DNA of 64,000 nucleotides from Silurus meridionalis (GCF_014805685.1 NC_060900.1:5455101-5519100); one strand, 5' to 3'; shown: positions 27,601 through 35,710, numbered from the stretch's first letter. Notes: generated by a model from the sequence alone, not told the origin. Program-made: numbers and translations.

Positions 27601-28818
27601 GGAATTATCATGCAGAAATTTGGGCAACAGAATGTGGGCAAAAAAACATGCAGTGAAAATCAGTTCTGTGGACTGGTTAGTTGATGAAAGGAGAGCATGT
27701 CATGACTCAGGAATACAGTTTGCATTTGATTGCCATCAGTGAACACCTCAACATCATTTATCTGTAATAAATGGACATTCGGTGACAGCCAGATGAGAAT
27801 GGGTTCCTCTCGAGTCTGGTTCCTCTCAAAGTTTCTTCCTTATGCCATCTCAGGGAGTTTTTCCTTGCCACAGTCACTACCAGCTCGCTTATTAGGGACA
27901 AACTTACACTTATAAAGAACAATCTTATTTATTCTTTCTTACCACATTATCTGTGTAAAGCTGCTTTGAGACAATATCCATTGTTAAAAGCGCTATACAA
28001 ATAAAAATGAATTAAATTCATTCAAACTGACAGGAAGTCTGTGGCACCTAAACTACTCTTTACACCGGTGTTGTGCAGAAAAGCATCGCTGAATGAGCTG
28101 AACATTGAGGCGAATGAGCTTCAACAACAAAAGACAAGCATGGCTTCACCTAACCTGGCCATTTGAAGTGTAGGGAAAAAGAGCAGGCATTGTGTTTTAA
28201 GATACTTTTTTTCTCTCAATGTAAAAGATAAGTCAAGTTCTTGGCCTGTATCTGCATGAGTTTATCAATTGTGCTGTTGCCACATAAGTGACTAATTGGA
28301 CAACTGCATTTTATAGTGAAAAGATAAATTGAATGAATAACGTTTTAACAATGTATTCAAATAATTATATATTAATAATAATGTAGAAAAGTTACAAAGT
28401 GTGCAGTAACATGAATTTCAACAGCGAGCACGAACGAGAACAGAGGAAGAAGCGCTTGAGCCGGCAGCCACTTGAAGCTTGGAGCGAGAGCATCTATGGA
28501 AACGTGTGTTGCTGAAACAAAACACAGCTCGTAGAATCAGTGAACTCTGCCACTTCAGTGAACCAAGACCAGAGCACAAACATTCACTTATGAAAGAGAA
28601 AGAGATAAAGAGCAAGAGTGAGTGAGAGAGAGAAAGAGAGGGTGTAAGAGAGAGAAAGAGAGAGAGAGAGAGAAAGAGGGTGGGTGAGAGAGAGAGAGCG
28701 AGAGAGAGAGAGTGAGGGTGAGAGAGAGAGGGTGAGAGAGAGAGGGTGAGCAGGAGAAGGACTGTTTCCTTTCTTCTTACTAAAGGCTTAATTGCTTCAG
28801 TTTATTAAAATGAAACAG

Positions 28819-28868
<50 letters not shown>

Positions 28869-30944
28869 GGAGAGCCACATTTCTTTTTTTATTTCCCCAC
28901 ACCTGCGCACAGTCACAAGCTATAAATTTACGTCAAGGCTAACAACCATTATAGAATTTAAATGTTGGATCAAACACAAACGCAGTCACGCACGAGCAAA
29001 ACCATCGCCCTAGATGTGTGCGAAAATACTCGGGATTCCTTCTCTCTGCCTGCTTGAACTATTTAAATCTCATTAGTATGCAAAATCTTCAATTCATCAA
29101 CATTCCCAGGGAGCCAAACACCTTCATTAAGATTAACCATTCAAATATGCATACAGAAGATGAAAATCAAATCGCACTCAATATTTTGCAGAATAAGGTA
29201 CTGTAATAACATTTTACTTCATTTTATAATTAATAATTAAATTTTTATTAATACATTTCATTATTTCAACATAAAACTCTATAAAAACAATTCCCTATAA
29301 GTTTTTTGGTCTATTGTGCTCTCCGTGAGGGACCAAGAAATTCAGCGAAACAAATTAGCTATGTGGCAAATGCAATTCCGTGATAAACCGCGGGCGCAAG
29401 TTTAAACCACGGTAAAGTGAGGGATTACTGTAAGTACTGAAGGGAAGGGGAATGAAAGTCAGTAGGAGTAAGACAGTGTACATGTGTGTGAATGAGAGGG
29501 AGGGCAGTGGAGTGGTGCGGTTGCAGGGAGAAGAGGTGGTGAAGGTGGAGGAGTTCAGGTACCTGGGGACAACAGTGCAAACTAATAGAGAGTGTGTTAG
29601 AGAAGTGAAGAAAAGTGTGCAGGCAGGGTGGAGTGGGTGGAGAAGAGTGACAGGAGTGATTTGTGATAGAAGAGTATCCGCGAGAGTGAAAGGGAAAGTT
29701 TATAGGACTGTGGTGAGACCTGCGATGTTGTATGATTTAGAGGCAGTGGCATTGAGTAAAAGACAGGAGGTGGAGCTGGAGGTAGCAGAGCTGAAGATGT
29801 TGAGGTTTTCGTTGGGAGTGACGACGAAGGACAGGATTAGAAATTAGTTTATTATAGGGACAGGTCATGTAGGACGTTTTGGAGACAAAGTAAGAGAGGC
29901 CTGATTGAGATGTTTTGGACATGTGCAGAGGAAGGACATGGGGTATATATGTAGGAGAATGCTGAGGATGGAACCACCAGGAAGGAGGAAAAGGGAAAGG
30001 CCAAGGAGGAGGTTTATGGATGTGGTGAGGCAAGACATCCATGTAGTTGGTTTGAAAGAGGCAGATGTAGAGGGTATGGAGATGGATGATCCACTGTGGT
30101 GACCCCTTTAATGGGAGAAGCCGAAAAAAGAAGAAGAAGAAATAAAAAACCTAAGTACAAACATAAATGTGTACATACACTTATTTGTCAGCACTTTAAA
30201 AATTCAAATACATCTCTTCCTATTTTTTCTATCACTGTATGTAATCGAGTCACCTAATTGCACAGAAAAACAGGCCACCAGCGTGTCACTATAACGATGA
30301 CTATAAAAACTGTACTAGGAACGAAAACTGTCGTCTCACAAACTGGAATAGACCAAAGCTTCTGAGGCTGGTGTGCTGTGAAAGATATAGTGGGAAAAAA
30401 GTTTGCTATGACTGCTCATTGCTGTCATAGTCAGAGCTATTAGGTATTTAAGTTGCTAATAATAATATAAATGGAAGCATGTGCAGGATTTTGATGTTAT
30501 GAAATATCATTGCAAATATGTGAGAAAAAAAAAGCACAAAAAGCAATGCGATAAAGAACGATTACGGTGAAACAATGTCTAACAAATGTAAACTATTTAA
30601 TTCTTTCATTTATTTAATTTAATTTAATAAATGTAATGTGTGCTAATTTAACAGATTACTCAATATAATTAATATAATTAAGTCTATTGCATTAATTTGA
30701 TGTATTCTATTTTATTGATTTTTTTTTATATATTGTTTTATATATTATTTAACCAAGCAGGCATTTTATTTTAAATAGTTTTTAATGTAAACTGTTGATG
30801 TTTACAAATGTTCATAATAATAAACTCTGTTAATAATAAAATGACAAGCAATTTCATATGTTGCATTTCTTAACTGTACCAAAATTTGATCGAACCGTGA
30901 TTTAAAAACTGAGGTACATAACGAACTGTGTTTTGTGTCCTGTT

Positions 30945-31023
<79 letters not shown>

Positions 31024-34000
31024 TTATTTATTTATTTATTAGGTTACACCCCTAATATATATTAGGGGTGTAACCGGACACAAAAAAACATTTATTTGCT
31101 TATTTTTGACCCTTAAAAGAAAATTAAGGGAAAAAAGACAGTTAAACCAATAAACAAATTATTTTGCTCATCGTCTCACATAAATACAGACGCTCCCCAC
31201 TTTGCGAGCAAGTTACATTCCGAACAACCGTTTGTACCATGAATTTGTTCGTAAGTTGTTAGTGTTCATTTTTGACTACGCATATCTCCTAATAAACAAA
31301 AAATATACTAAACAAATAGAAAGAATTTAAATACTGTATACAATATCTTGTATGAAGTCAGAAAGAAAGAATAAAAATTTATAAAAATAAATATCCCTTT
31401 AAAAAATTCATTGGCCCGAGTCCAGTGCGCATCATGTAGACTCGTTACGGTCGACGACTAGCTCGCGGCGGTGCTACTGCGTTTTAAATTTTTCCGACTC
31501 CGAACAAATTTCACTTTGAGAACAGGTTTGTTCGTATCTGCGAAAGTTCGTAAAGTGGATGTTCTTAAAGTGGGGAGCGTCTGTAATTAAATTTTCTTTC
31601 CTACATCACCCTTGTTACAGACATCAAAATTGATGCACATGGAAGTATATACACATTGTAAATTCAGGTGATTCAGCTTGTGTGGAAAAATATCCTCAAA
31701 CAAAAACAAAACTGCAAAGCATGACAAAAAAAAACTTTACTTTGTTTCTGCAGGTTCTCTGAGGTTTCATATGATAATCCTGACATGCCCCTTTCCTGTT
31801 CCAAAAGGCTTTCATTTCCACCTTAAATTAGGGTATCAATAGTATCTTTGCCCTCATTAAGTCATCCAGCTTTACTTAATTCGGTGCTGGAAGCAGTTAA
31901 AAGCCACAGAACATCACAAGCTGAGCAAGCATAATTCACACACCTGGCCAAACGGTGACCTGATATGCCACTGTGAGAGCAGTAAACATGCACGAGCCGA
32001 GCCTAAATACCCTCCAACTGCAAATAACGCGAACGTATAAATCATACAAGAGGAGCATGCTTTTCAGATCAAATGTAATGGATAAGTTCAAGCACTTCAG
32101 TGCACTTTAACTTGTCTTGGCAGGATTTGGCTATAAAAAAATATGAAGAATTGCAAAAGATTGATTTATGCCATCCATAGTTCAAGAAAATCTGTTTCCC
32201 CACTGCTGCTATCAATGTACCGATACCACGGCTACCTTTTAGAGGTTCATGTTTGCCAGAGATAAGGTTGACGTACAAAAGATAAACAGCTGAAAAGCAA
32301 AGCGTTCCTTGCAGTATAGCGGTGAAGATTTTTCGCCCTACACCGTGTTTTGTGGCTCAAAGGAAGATGGCCTCTTAACTTTCACCGTGAGACAGGATGC
32401 TCCCAAGGTTTTCTTCCCACCCGCACCCTCGGGAAATATTTCCTCTCTGCAGCCACCTGACCGGGCCAAACTCTTACAATATGACACTAGATCCATAACA
32501 ATAGTCTAGGGCAAAGCTCTTTGCAAAACATCACCACTGCTGAATGCCATTACTTTTCAGCGTGTGATAAATATTAATATAACTGCGCAACCTTACTATA
32601 TGGCTGAGCCTCAGTAACTGTTTGCATACCACACGACTAGCTTGTTACACATTTACTGGCTAAAAGTCACAAGGTCGTGGGCCTCTGGTACCACGGCAAG
32701 CTGGGAGTACTAAAATCAGCCGGTCTGGACATCTTTATGCATGAGATCTACAGATGTTATTACGAAGGTCAAATTTCAACGTCCCACCGAACGAGAAGTG
32801 CACCATTATTGTTCAGTGGCTTTCAAACGTACTCAGAAAACACCGCATACGTAACGCTAGTGGTTGTAAATCTTATTTTCATGTGAATCAAGTTGCTGGA
32901 TCTACTTTTAGGGCTTGTTCTTTTTCCTGCATGTGATTTCCAAGCTCTTTAAGGAATTTTACTGAATAGAAAGCACTTCCTTTAGGACAGGAATATAGAC
33001 AAACAATCCTACAGACTTCATCCACAGCGCTTTCAACACTAACAATCACAAGTTAAAGAAAGGGTAAAGCTGTTCTGACCTTAGTGTTTGTGTAAAAAAG
33101 GAACACATTCCAACATTTAAAATAAAACAACTAGTTAATTTGCCTTAATGAGAAGGTAATCCAGACTGTCATCATATGTGCATTAACCAAATGTACAGGT
33201 AAAAAAGGTACATTCGGTTAGTGGATTTAGGGGTCCAAGCACCACGTGTTATGTAAAGTTCAGGGTGAAAAAAAATACCTTTGAGAATCTCTGACTAGAG
33301 TGTGGGTAGAAGTACAAAAACTGTTCTAATGTTAACCTAGGAGTGTTAACCCACCACAGGGCACATTTACACACATTTAGACGCTGGTTTTTACAAATTG
33401 TCTGCAATCAGCCTACAAAACATGTTTTTAGACTTAGGGAGGAATTTGAAGTACCCGAAGGAAACCCTGCACACCTCTGACCTCAAAGGTGCGTGGAAAC
33501 CGTATTAAACACCAGGCCACCATGTCCCCTGTCCAGAAAAAATGAATTTACAGATGTAATTGTGCTCCCAGAGTACTAACAAAGTGTACCATAGTAGACC
33601 CTATGGTCAAATTCATTTAGATTTCATTCATCTTCATTAACCCTTTGTCAGAGTCAGGGTCACTGACTCGGGATTTGATTAGATTATACCTCATGGTTGA
33701 GGTGGATTTCCAGCCCATCTCAAGTACAAAATATTTGCTTTGAAGGATATGTTCAGAGCGTGTGTATGGCACCACCTGTGCATGCTCTCGGTTTGATTTG
33801 AGTTCATTAATAGGATTTTGAGTTACAGTTTACAAGTTTGCACAAAATAAAGAAGTGTTGTTTTTGCCTTATCTTCTGAATTGTAGGATTTTTTCCTTCA
33901 TTTGTTTATTTTCCCCCATTTTTAAAATCTCCACTGCACTTCTTTAATGGTTAATTAGGTAATATTAGCGCTCCTACTCCAGGATCTACAGTGATTTCCC

Positions 34001-34543
34001 TTTTTTTTCTTCCTTCAGCTACAACAGATTTTTGCATAATACATTTTCACACTTTTATACAAAAAGTATTATTATTTTTTTTACATATTTTAAATAGTTA
34101 AATATATTGACAACAATTACTTATTGCCCCTTTAATGCAGTAACTTGCAATTTACAAAGCATCCTGCTCAGGTAAGTATGACGTCATTTACTCTTGTCCC
34201 CGCCCCTAAATGGCATACAATGGTCGCGAAAAGTTTTTTTTTTTATAACATGGATATGAAGAGTGAAAATAATCACGTGTTTCGCGTACGGCCAATAAAA
34301 AGAACGAAACAAGTCTAAAAAAACACGTTTTGTTAAAAGTTTGGGAGATGAAAGTTTTCATGGCGGCCGCCAAAAAGGGAAAAAATCCCCAGGTAAAGCG
34401 CAAAGCAAACAAAAGCACCCAACCTGGAACCGACTGTAATGGTAGAGAAGAAGCGCGAGCTTTCCTGGGTGTTGTGACGTAACAAGTCGGGTCGCACTTA
34501 CCGAACGGTTCGAGCGGCGCTTTTTCGAGCCGCGCGTGAACAT
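3447..34543 (-). CDS. prickle3: prickle3, PET-LIM planar cell polarity protein (11 coding exons, 795 aa)
   Basis: Prickle proteins are core planar-cell-polarity factors that act in the cytoplasm and at the membrane with Vangl and Dishevelled. Coding exons (plus coordinates): 34502-34543, 25068-25144, 11162-11345, 9538-9651, 7410-7547, 6180-6383, 5871-6057, 4938-5276, 4506-4775, 4001-4369, 3447-3910. They total 2388 bp (796 codons with stop), all phases agree and all introns are GT..AG. Domain order: short basic N-terminus ([14 protein letters not shown]), PET domain about residues 70-178, LIM1 about 180-244, LIM2 about 245-304, LIM3 about 305-368, a low-complexity proline/glutamate/serine tail, and a C-terminal CAAX box CILS (792-795), predicted farnesylated. 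Paralogue choice rests on the start MFTRGS, the PET-LIM linker HDSEPQYC, and the tail motif [14 protein letters not shown], which match what I recall of mammalian PRICKLE3 better than PRICKLE1/2. Introns run from 90 bp to 13.7 kb. Confidence 0.95.
4001..4369 (-). CDS. prickle3: prickle3 coding exon 10 (polyproline and polyglutamate tail)
   Basis: 369 bp. Holds a proline run after DADFF, the RVSFREP motif shared with the recalled mammalian PRICKLE3 tail, and a long acidic block starting with seven Glu residues encoded by a GAG/GAA run near 4134-4153. The acceptor is TTTTCTATATAG; another AG 8 bp in (CTTCCTCAG) would break the frame. Confidence 0.9.
4506..4775 (-). CDS. prickle3: prickle3 coding exon 9 (variable tail)
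   Basis: 270 bp, phase 1 at both sides. Encodes the variable region beginning [19 protein letters not shown] and ending [10 protein letters not shown]. No known domain. The model rests on phase agreement and clean sites (acceptor TTGTTTGTTAG, donor GTAAGT). Confidence 0.88.
4938..5276 (-). CDS. prickle3: prickle3 coding exon 8 (LIM3 and start of tail)
   Basis: 339 bp. Encodes [20 protein letters not shown], then [17 protein letters not shown] and [16 protein letters not shown], i.e. LIM3 and the family-typical acidic serine segment, followed by a poorly conserved Ser/Thr-rich stretch. Acceptor ATTTTTTGCAG, donor GTATGA. Confidence 0.97.
5277..5870. other. prickle3 intron 7
   Basis: 594 bp intron between the LIM2 and LIM3 exons. 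AT-rich; no repeat or other feature recognised. Confidence 0.8.
5871..6057 (-). CDS. prickle3: prickle3 coding exon 7 (LIM2)
   Basis: 187 bp. Encodes [20 protein letters not shown] and on through RPYCCTCYE to [10 protein letters not shown], covering LIM2 and the start of LIM3. LIM2 uses H269, H272, C275, C278 as ligands (His replaces the usual fourth Cys), which I recall as typical of Prickle LIM2. The intron upstream is only 122 bp. Confidence 0.97.
6180..6383 (-). CDS. prickle3: prickle3 coding exon 6 (LIM1)
   Basis: 204 bp, 68 codons. Carries the rest of LIM1: C186, H209, C212, C215, C218, C236 and H239 fit the LIM zinc pattern, with the conserved stretch [13 protein letters not shown]. 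It ends with the first LIM2 ligands C248 and C251 in RCQACDE. Donor GTCAGT, acceptor TCCCTCTCAG. Confidence 0.97.
6384..7409. other. prickle3 intron 5
   Basis: 1026 bp with several A/T homopolymers (6404-6418, 6712-6722, 6761-6769) and a CT-rich stretch (7358-7390) next to exon 5. No repeat family recognised. Confidence 0.7.
7410..7547 (-). CDS. prickle3: prickle3 coding exon 5 (PET to LIM1)
   Basis: 138 bp, 46 codons, phase 0 at both ends. Encodes [18 protein letters not shown], then [12 protein letters not shown] and the first zinc ligand of LIM1 in GAICQQ (C183). Acceptor CTTTGTGCAG, donor GTACAA. Confidence 0.96.
7727..7858. mobile_element. short Tc1-like MITE (group A deletion derivative)
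   Basis: About 130 bp bounded by inverted ends. The left end has GACCAAAAGTTTTGGGACAC; the right end has GGTGTCCACAGACTTTTGTC and stops at AGTG before a TA dinucleotide. The whole transposase part is deleted. TA target duplication is typical of Tc1/mariner elements. Confidence 0.75.
9085..9195 (+). mobile_element. 3' end of a group B Tc1-like element
   Basis: Contains GGCCTGTATCTGCATGATTT and ends GTTTCTAATAAAGTGG. It matches the 3' part of the larger copy at 27354-28335. Confidence 0.55.
9538..9651 (-). CDS. prickle3: prickle3 coding exon 4 (PET domain)
   Basis: 114 bp, 38 codons, phase 0 at both ends. Encodes [20 protein letters not shown] and on to [11 protein letters not shown], the second half of the PET core. 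Acceptor TGCCTGCAG, donor GTCAGA (weaker than the others). Confidence 0.96.
10122..10483 (-). mobile_element. Tc1/mariner-like relic (group A)
   Basis: The left end carries ACTATATGGACAAAATTTTG and the right end AATACTTTTGTCCATGTAAT, the family's inverted terminal repeats. The interior includes the reverse complement of the Tc1 transposase C-terminal region (TGATGTAGGGTGAGGAGGCC, shared with 2990-3010). Inactive. Confidence 0.7.
10531..10640. repeat. dispersed repeat with ACTTGAGTAAAAGTA motif
   Basis: ACTTGAGTAAAAGTA occurs twice in about 70 bp (10531, and again near 10590), followed by AAATGTACTTAAGTATCCAA. This motif set is a very common teleost dispersed repeat, probably a non-autonomous DNA transposon; class not certain. 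Confidence 0.55.
11162..11345 (-). CDS. prickle3: prickle3 coding exon 3 (start of PET domain)
   Basis: 184 bp, acceptor TTTTATTCTACAG, donor GTAAGC. Encodes [15 protein letters not shown] through the highly conserved [18 protein letters not shown] and KPEQ. These are PET-domain hallmarks of the Prickle/Espinas family. Confidence 0.96.
12449..12516. repeat. (CA)n microsatellite
   Basis: Uninterrupted CA dinucleotide array of about 34 units in prickle3 intron 2. Open reading frames predicted over it are artefacts. Confidence 0.98.
12644..12703. repeat. (TA)n microsatellite
   Basis: About 30 TA units, 130 bp from the CA array. A perfect self-complementary tract. Confidence 0.98.
13827..14230 (+). 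mobile_element. group B Tc1-like relic
   Basis: Starts with CATTTTATTAGGAACAGCTG, the group B terminal sequence, followed by CCAATTATCTGGCAGCCAAA and AAGGTCAGGAGCTTCAAGTA. The interior has GGCATGGTTGTTGGTAATAT and CTTCAACAGCAGAAGACCAT, family landmarks of the transposase-coding part. Stops and indels break the frame. Confidence 0.7.
14850..14975 (+). mobile_element. Tc1/mariner-like fragment (group A transposase 3' part)
   Basis: CTACATCACTACCTGACTTT, then GTGGCTGAATGTGCAAAAAT and CCAGAAGAGCGAAGGTTATT match the C-terminal transposase segment that is better preserved at 23690-23850. No terminal repeats remain nearby. Confidence 0.65.
16414..16665 (+). mobile_element. tRNA-derived SINE
   Basis: Begins with a pol III type A-box-like segment (TCAGTGGTTAAGGCTCTGG) and a near-perfect B box (GGTTCAAGCCC, 16465-16475). 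The SINE body follows (AAGCTGCCACTCTTGGGCCC, TTGAGCAAGGCC) and a tail with AAAGAATTTCACTGTGTATC. The same body occurs in reverse at 34985-35150 and in part at 63090-63175. Pol III transcription and LINE-dependent copying are inferred from the class. Confidence 0.8.
17213..17276. repeat. (AC)n microsatellite
   Basis: About 32 units; first of three AC arrays within 600 bp. Confidence 0.98.
17585..17618. repeat. (AC)n microsatellite
   Basis: About 17 units; second of the three arrays. Confidence 0.97.
17751..17811. repeat. (AC)n microsatellite
   Basis: About 30 units; third array of the cluster. Confidence 0.98.
18890..19260 (-). promoter_or_regulatory. GC-rich unique block in intron 2, possible alternative prickle3 promoter
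   Basis: Distinctly more GC- and CpG-rich than its surroundings (for example GAGCCCCCGGGCCTCGACAG near 19047) and long pyrimidine-rich on the plus strand. No repeat similarity recognised. It lies upstream of exon 3 in the gene's direction, so it could be an internal promoter or enhancer. This is inference from composition and position only. Confidence 0.25.
19495..20930 (+). mobile_element. RTE-like LINE, 5' portion, decayed
   Basis: Starts with a conserved 5' leader (GTTGCACAAGCCAGTGCACT, TGGATAAATGGGGAGGGGTT, GGAAGGGCATCCAGCGTAAA) and continues through the endonuclease-coding region in broken frames (GTAGGGGTGATCCTGAAGGA, AATGGGCATGTAGGAAGTCT). An RT fragment follows around 20660-20870, whose readable peptide includes [20 protein letters not shown]. 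It ends before the RT C-terminus and 3' tail. Many frameshifts; inactive. Confidence 0.75.
23410..23880 (+). mobile_element. Tc1/mariner-like relic (group A), transposase 3' half
   Basis: Readable landmarks include CCAGCCATATGTGG-like sequence at 23465, AACATAACAATGCCCCTGTG, CCCTAATGAACACCTTTGGG (the NPIEHLWDEL region) and AGAAAAGTGGAGGTTATTAT. It ends near GACATGGGATGTTTAAA. Several stops and frameshifts. Confidence 0.75.
24612..24650. repeat. (TG)n microsatellite
   Basis: About 19 units, 420 bp downstream of prickle3 exon 2 in the intron. Confidence 0.97.
25068..25144 (-). CDS. prickle3: prickle3 coding exon 2
   Basis: 77 bp exon between acceptor TTTTTTACACAG and donor GTAAGA. It encodes [16 protein letters not shown] and continues to HGW, the cysteine-containing segment ahead of the PET domain. 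It ends on a split Arg codon (phase 2), completed by the next exon. It lies 9.4 kb from exon 1 and 13.7 kb from exon 3. Confidence 0.93.
25783..25805. repeat. G homopolymer (23 G)
   Basis: Run of 23 G after (GT)n. On the plus strand it can form G-quadruplex structures; it is also prone to length error in sequencing. Confidence 0.9.
27354..28335 (+). mobile_element. group B Tc1-like element interrupted by another repeat
   Basis: 5' part: GATTAGGAACACCTGTAAGC, CATGTTTGTTGGTGCCAGAC, GTTCTGTGGACTGGTTAGTT. 3' part: GAATGAGCTTCAACAACAAA, then GGCCTGTATCTGCATGAGTT and ATTGTGCTGTTGCCACATAA. The two halves are separated by a dispersed repeat (27700-28020) that landed inside it. Transposase frame destroyed. 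Confidence 0.7.
27700..28020 (+). repeat. dispersed repeat R1 copy, nested
   Basis: Contains TAATAAATGGACATTCGGTG, GATGAGAATGGGTTCCTCTC, TCAAAGTTTCTTCCTTATGC, CTGCTTTGAGACAATATCCA, AAAAGCGCTATACAAATAAA and an AATTAAATTC tail. Same family as 35445-36045. Class uncertain (retroposon-like 3' tail). Confidence 0.7.
28612..28866. repeat. (GA)n-rich simple sequence
   Basis: Imperfect GAGA arrays broken by GGGTGAG units (28612-28760), then a purer GA run at 28825-28866. Intronic low complexity. Confidence 0.95.
29435..30145 (+). mobile_element. RTE-like LINE, 3' end
   Basis: A 131-codon open stretch (29452-29847) reads as the C-terminal part of a LINE reverse transcriptase, with landmarks [41 protein letters not shown] and [12 protein letters not shown]. 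After two stops the same frame resumes at 29905 with [20 protein letters not shown]. The 3' UTR ends in GGGAGAAGCCGAAAAAAGAA and an AAG-rich tail, typical of this element. 5'-truncated; inactive. Confidence 0.85.
30951..31018. repeat. (TA)n microsatellite
   Basis: About 34 TA units followed by six TTTA units. Self-complementary and prone to slippage. Confidence 0.97.
31042..31075. repeat. 34 bp perfect palindrome
   Basis: The left half GGTTACACCCCTAATAT (17 nt) is followed directly by its exact reverse complement, with no spacer. The half-site is the end of the hAT-like repeat, so it looks like two element ends abutted head to head. Confidence 0.9.
31185..31585. mobile_element. MITE with 18 bp perfect terminal inverted repeats
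   Basis: Both ends read ACAGACGCTCCCCACTTT inward and are flanked by TA, giving an element of about 400 bp without coding capacity. The interior has repeated TTCGTAAGTTGTT/GAACAAATT-type motifs. TA target duplication suggests the Tc1/mariner/pogo superfamily; exact family unknown. Confidence 0.8.
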
Positions 34544-34780
34544 GTCGAGTCGCAAGCGCGAGCGTCCGAAGGAACGTGTCTCCGAGCAAACTCAGGCGAG
34601 TCGCTCCATATGGACACGCGTCTTCGTTTTGTCCCGTCCCGTGCGCTCGTGCTGTTTGTCTTCAAAGCTCCGGATTCCGGTAGGTCACGTCATCTGGAGA
34701 AGGAGGTGAACGTGAAACGGGCTACACCTACAGGACCGGGCTGTTCTCTGTGTTCTCTCAGCTGAGCCCAGTCAGCGAGG
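34440..34780 (-). promoter_or_regulatory. prickle3: prickle3 CpG-rich promoter region
   Basis: CpG density is far above the surrounding AT-rich DNA (for example CGAGCGGCGC, CGAGCCGCGCGTG, CGCAAGCGCGAGCG), centred on the first exon. CRE-like sites occur: TGACGTAA at 34475-34482 (just inside intron 1) and CACGTCAT at about 34686-34693 (upstream of the start). No TATA box is obvious. The transcription start is probably within 34550-34750; inference. Confidence 0.6.
34502..34543 (-). CDS. prickle3: prickle3 coding exon 1 (start codon)
   Basis: Encodes the 14 residues [14 protein letters not shown] and ends at a textbook donor (TCG then GTAAGT), phase 0. The ATG at 34543 was chosen because the peptide matches the recalled PRICKLE3 N-terminus. 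The frame is open a little further upstream but shows only a TTG there, not an ATG. Confidence 0.88.
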
Positions 34781-34984
34781 CCACAACCCCTGTTCGTGTG
34801 TGACAACACACACACACACACACACACAGTTCAGTGATTCATCTGCAAAACGGTCCTGATAGAAAACAGACTTCTAGAGGCTCTTAATAAAACATTGTGT
34901 GTCTACAGGAAATGACAACAACAAAAAAAGACGAGAAATTCTTTAATGCAATAAAAAGTTGTTTTTGTAACATTTGTACATTTA

Positions 34985-35150
34985 CAGCAGACATCCTTAT
35001 CCAGAGAGATTTACAGTTATCTCAGTTACACAGATCAGCAATTAAGGGGTTAAGGGCCTTGCTCAAGGGCCCAGCAGAGGCCGTTTGAATTTAAACTTTT
35101 GACCTTCTGACCAGACTTTCAACATCGTATCCACTGAGATACCACTTTGA
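34985..35150 (-). mobile_element. tRNA-derived SINE, reverse copy
   Basis: The reverse complement carries the same body as the copy at 16414-16665: AGTGGTATCTCAGTGGATAC (A-box region), GGGCCCTTGAGCAAGGCCCT, then GATAACTGTAAATCTCTCTG and AAGGATGTCTGCTGTAAATG. The B box is mutated. Confidence 0.75.
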
Positions 35151-35444
35151 ACATACAAAGGTAAAAAGAGAAATAGTAAACATCCAATACATTAACAATG
35201 AGAAAACTTCTCCTGCCCCTTCATCTCTGTACCCTCACCCATTTTCTGTCTATACAAAACCTTCTTTTCCCACACCTTCATATCTCTACAATCATTCACC
35301 TGGTCCCACCCCTTCAACTCCCTGTACCCATCCAATTAGCCTCACTCTTTTATCAGTCTATAGTCAACCTTCTGCCTCTGCCCCCTTTATCTTTTTATAG
35401 TAATCCACCCGCTCGTGCTATTTCTCTTTATTTCTTCAAGTTAT

Positions 35445-35671
35445 ATTTCATAATGAATTGGACATTCAGTGACACCCAGATGAGGATGGGTTTTTTCTTT
35501 TGGGTTTGGTTTCTTTCAAGGTTTCTTCCCCATAACATTTCAGTAAATAGTCACTGGTTCGCTCATTAGGGACAAACAAACAAACAAAAAAACTATAGGC
35601 ACAAATTCAAACTTTATCTCAACAAAACCACTCCATTGTTAAAAGTGCTATACAAATAAAACTGAATTGAA
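35445..35671 (+). repeat. dispersed repeat R1, forward copy
   Basis: AATTGGACATTCAGTGACAC, CCAGATGAGGATGGGTTTTT, GGTTCGCTCATTAGGGACAA, then CATTGTTAAAAGTGCTATAC and an AAATAAAACTGAATTGAAC tail. Partner of the inverted copy 40 bp downstream. Confidence 0.75.
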
Positions 35672-35710
35672 CTTATAGTTCCACTGACAAAACCTGTGGG
35701 TTTATGAAAT

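Larger units (their letters stand above)
30880..31080. mobile_element. hAT-like repeat remnants around a TA array
   Basis: ATCGAACCGTGATTTAAAAA with CTGAGGTACATAACGAACTG on the left, and TTAGGGGTGTAACCGGACAC on the right, resemble the ends of a common fish hAT-type non-autonomous element. They are separated by (TA)n 30951-31018 and (TTTA)n 31019-31040. Assignment is by motif memory only. Confidence 0.45.
25145..34501. other. prickle3 intron 1 (9.4 kb)
   Basis: Contains a G homopolymer (25783-25805), a nested Tc1-like element (27354-28335), GA-rich simple repeats (28612-28866), an RTE-like LINE 3' end (29435-30145), a hAT-like repeat with palindrome (30880-31080), a MITE (31185-31585) and degenerate repeat sequence near 33350-33540. 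The 25810-27350 and 31590-33300 stretches show nothing I can identify. Confidence 0.7.

Noticed and set aside
28612..28866. Possible CRISPR-like or satellite array
   Set aside because: Simple GA dinucleotide repeats with irregular interruptions, no spacers of constant length; the genome is a vertebrate.
30951..31040. TA/TTTA tracts as a replication origin or AT-rich promoter
   Set aside because: TA arrays are common slippage products in fish genomes; there are no other supporting elements.
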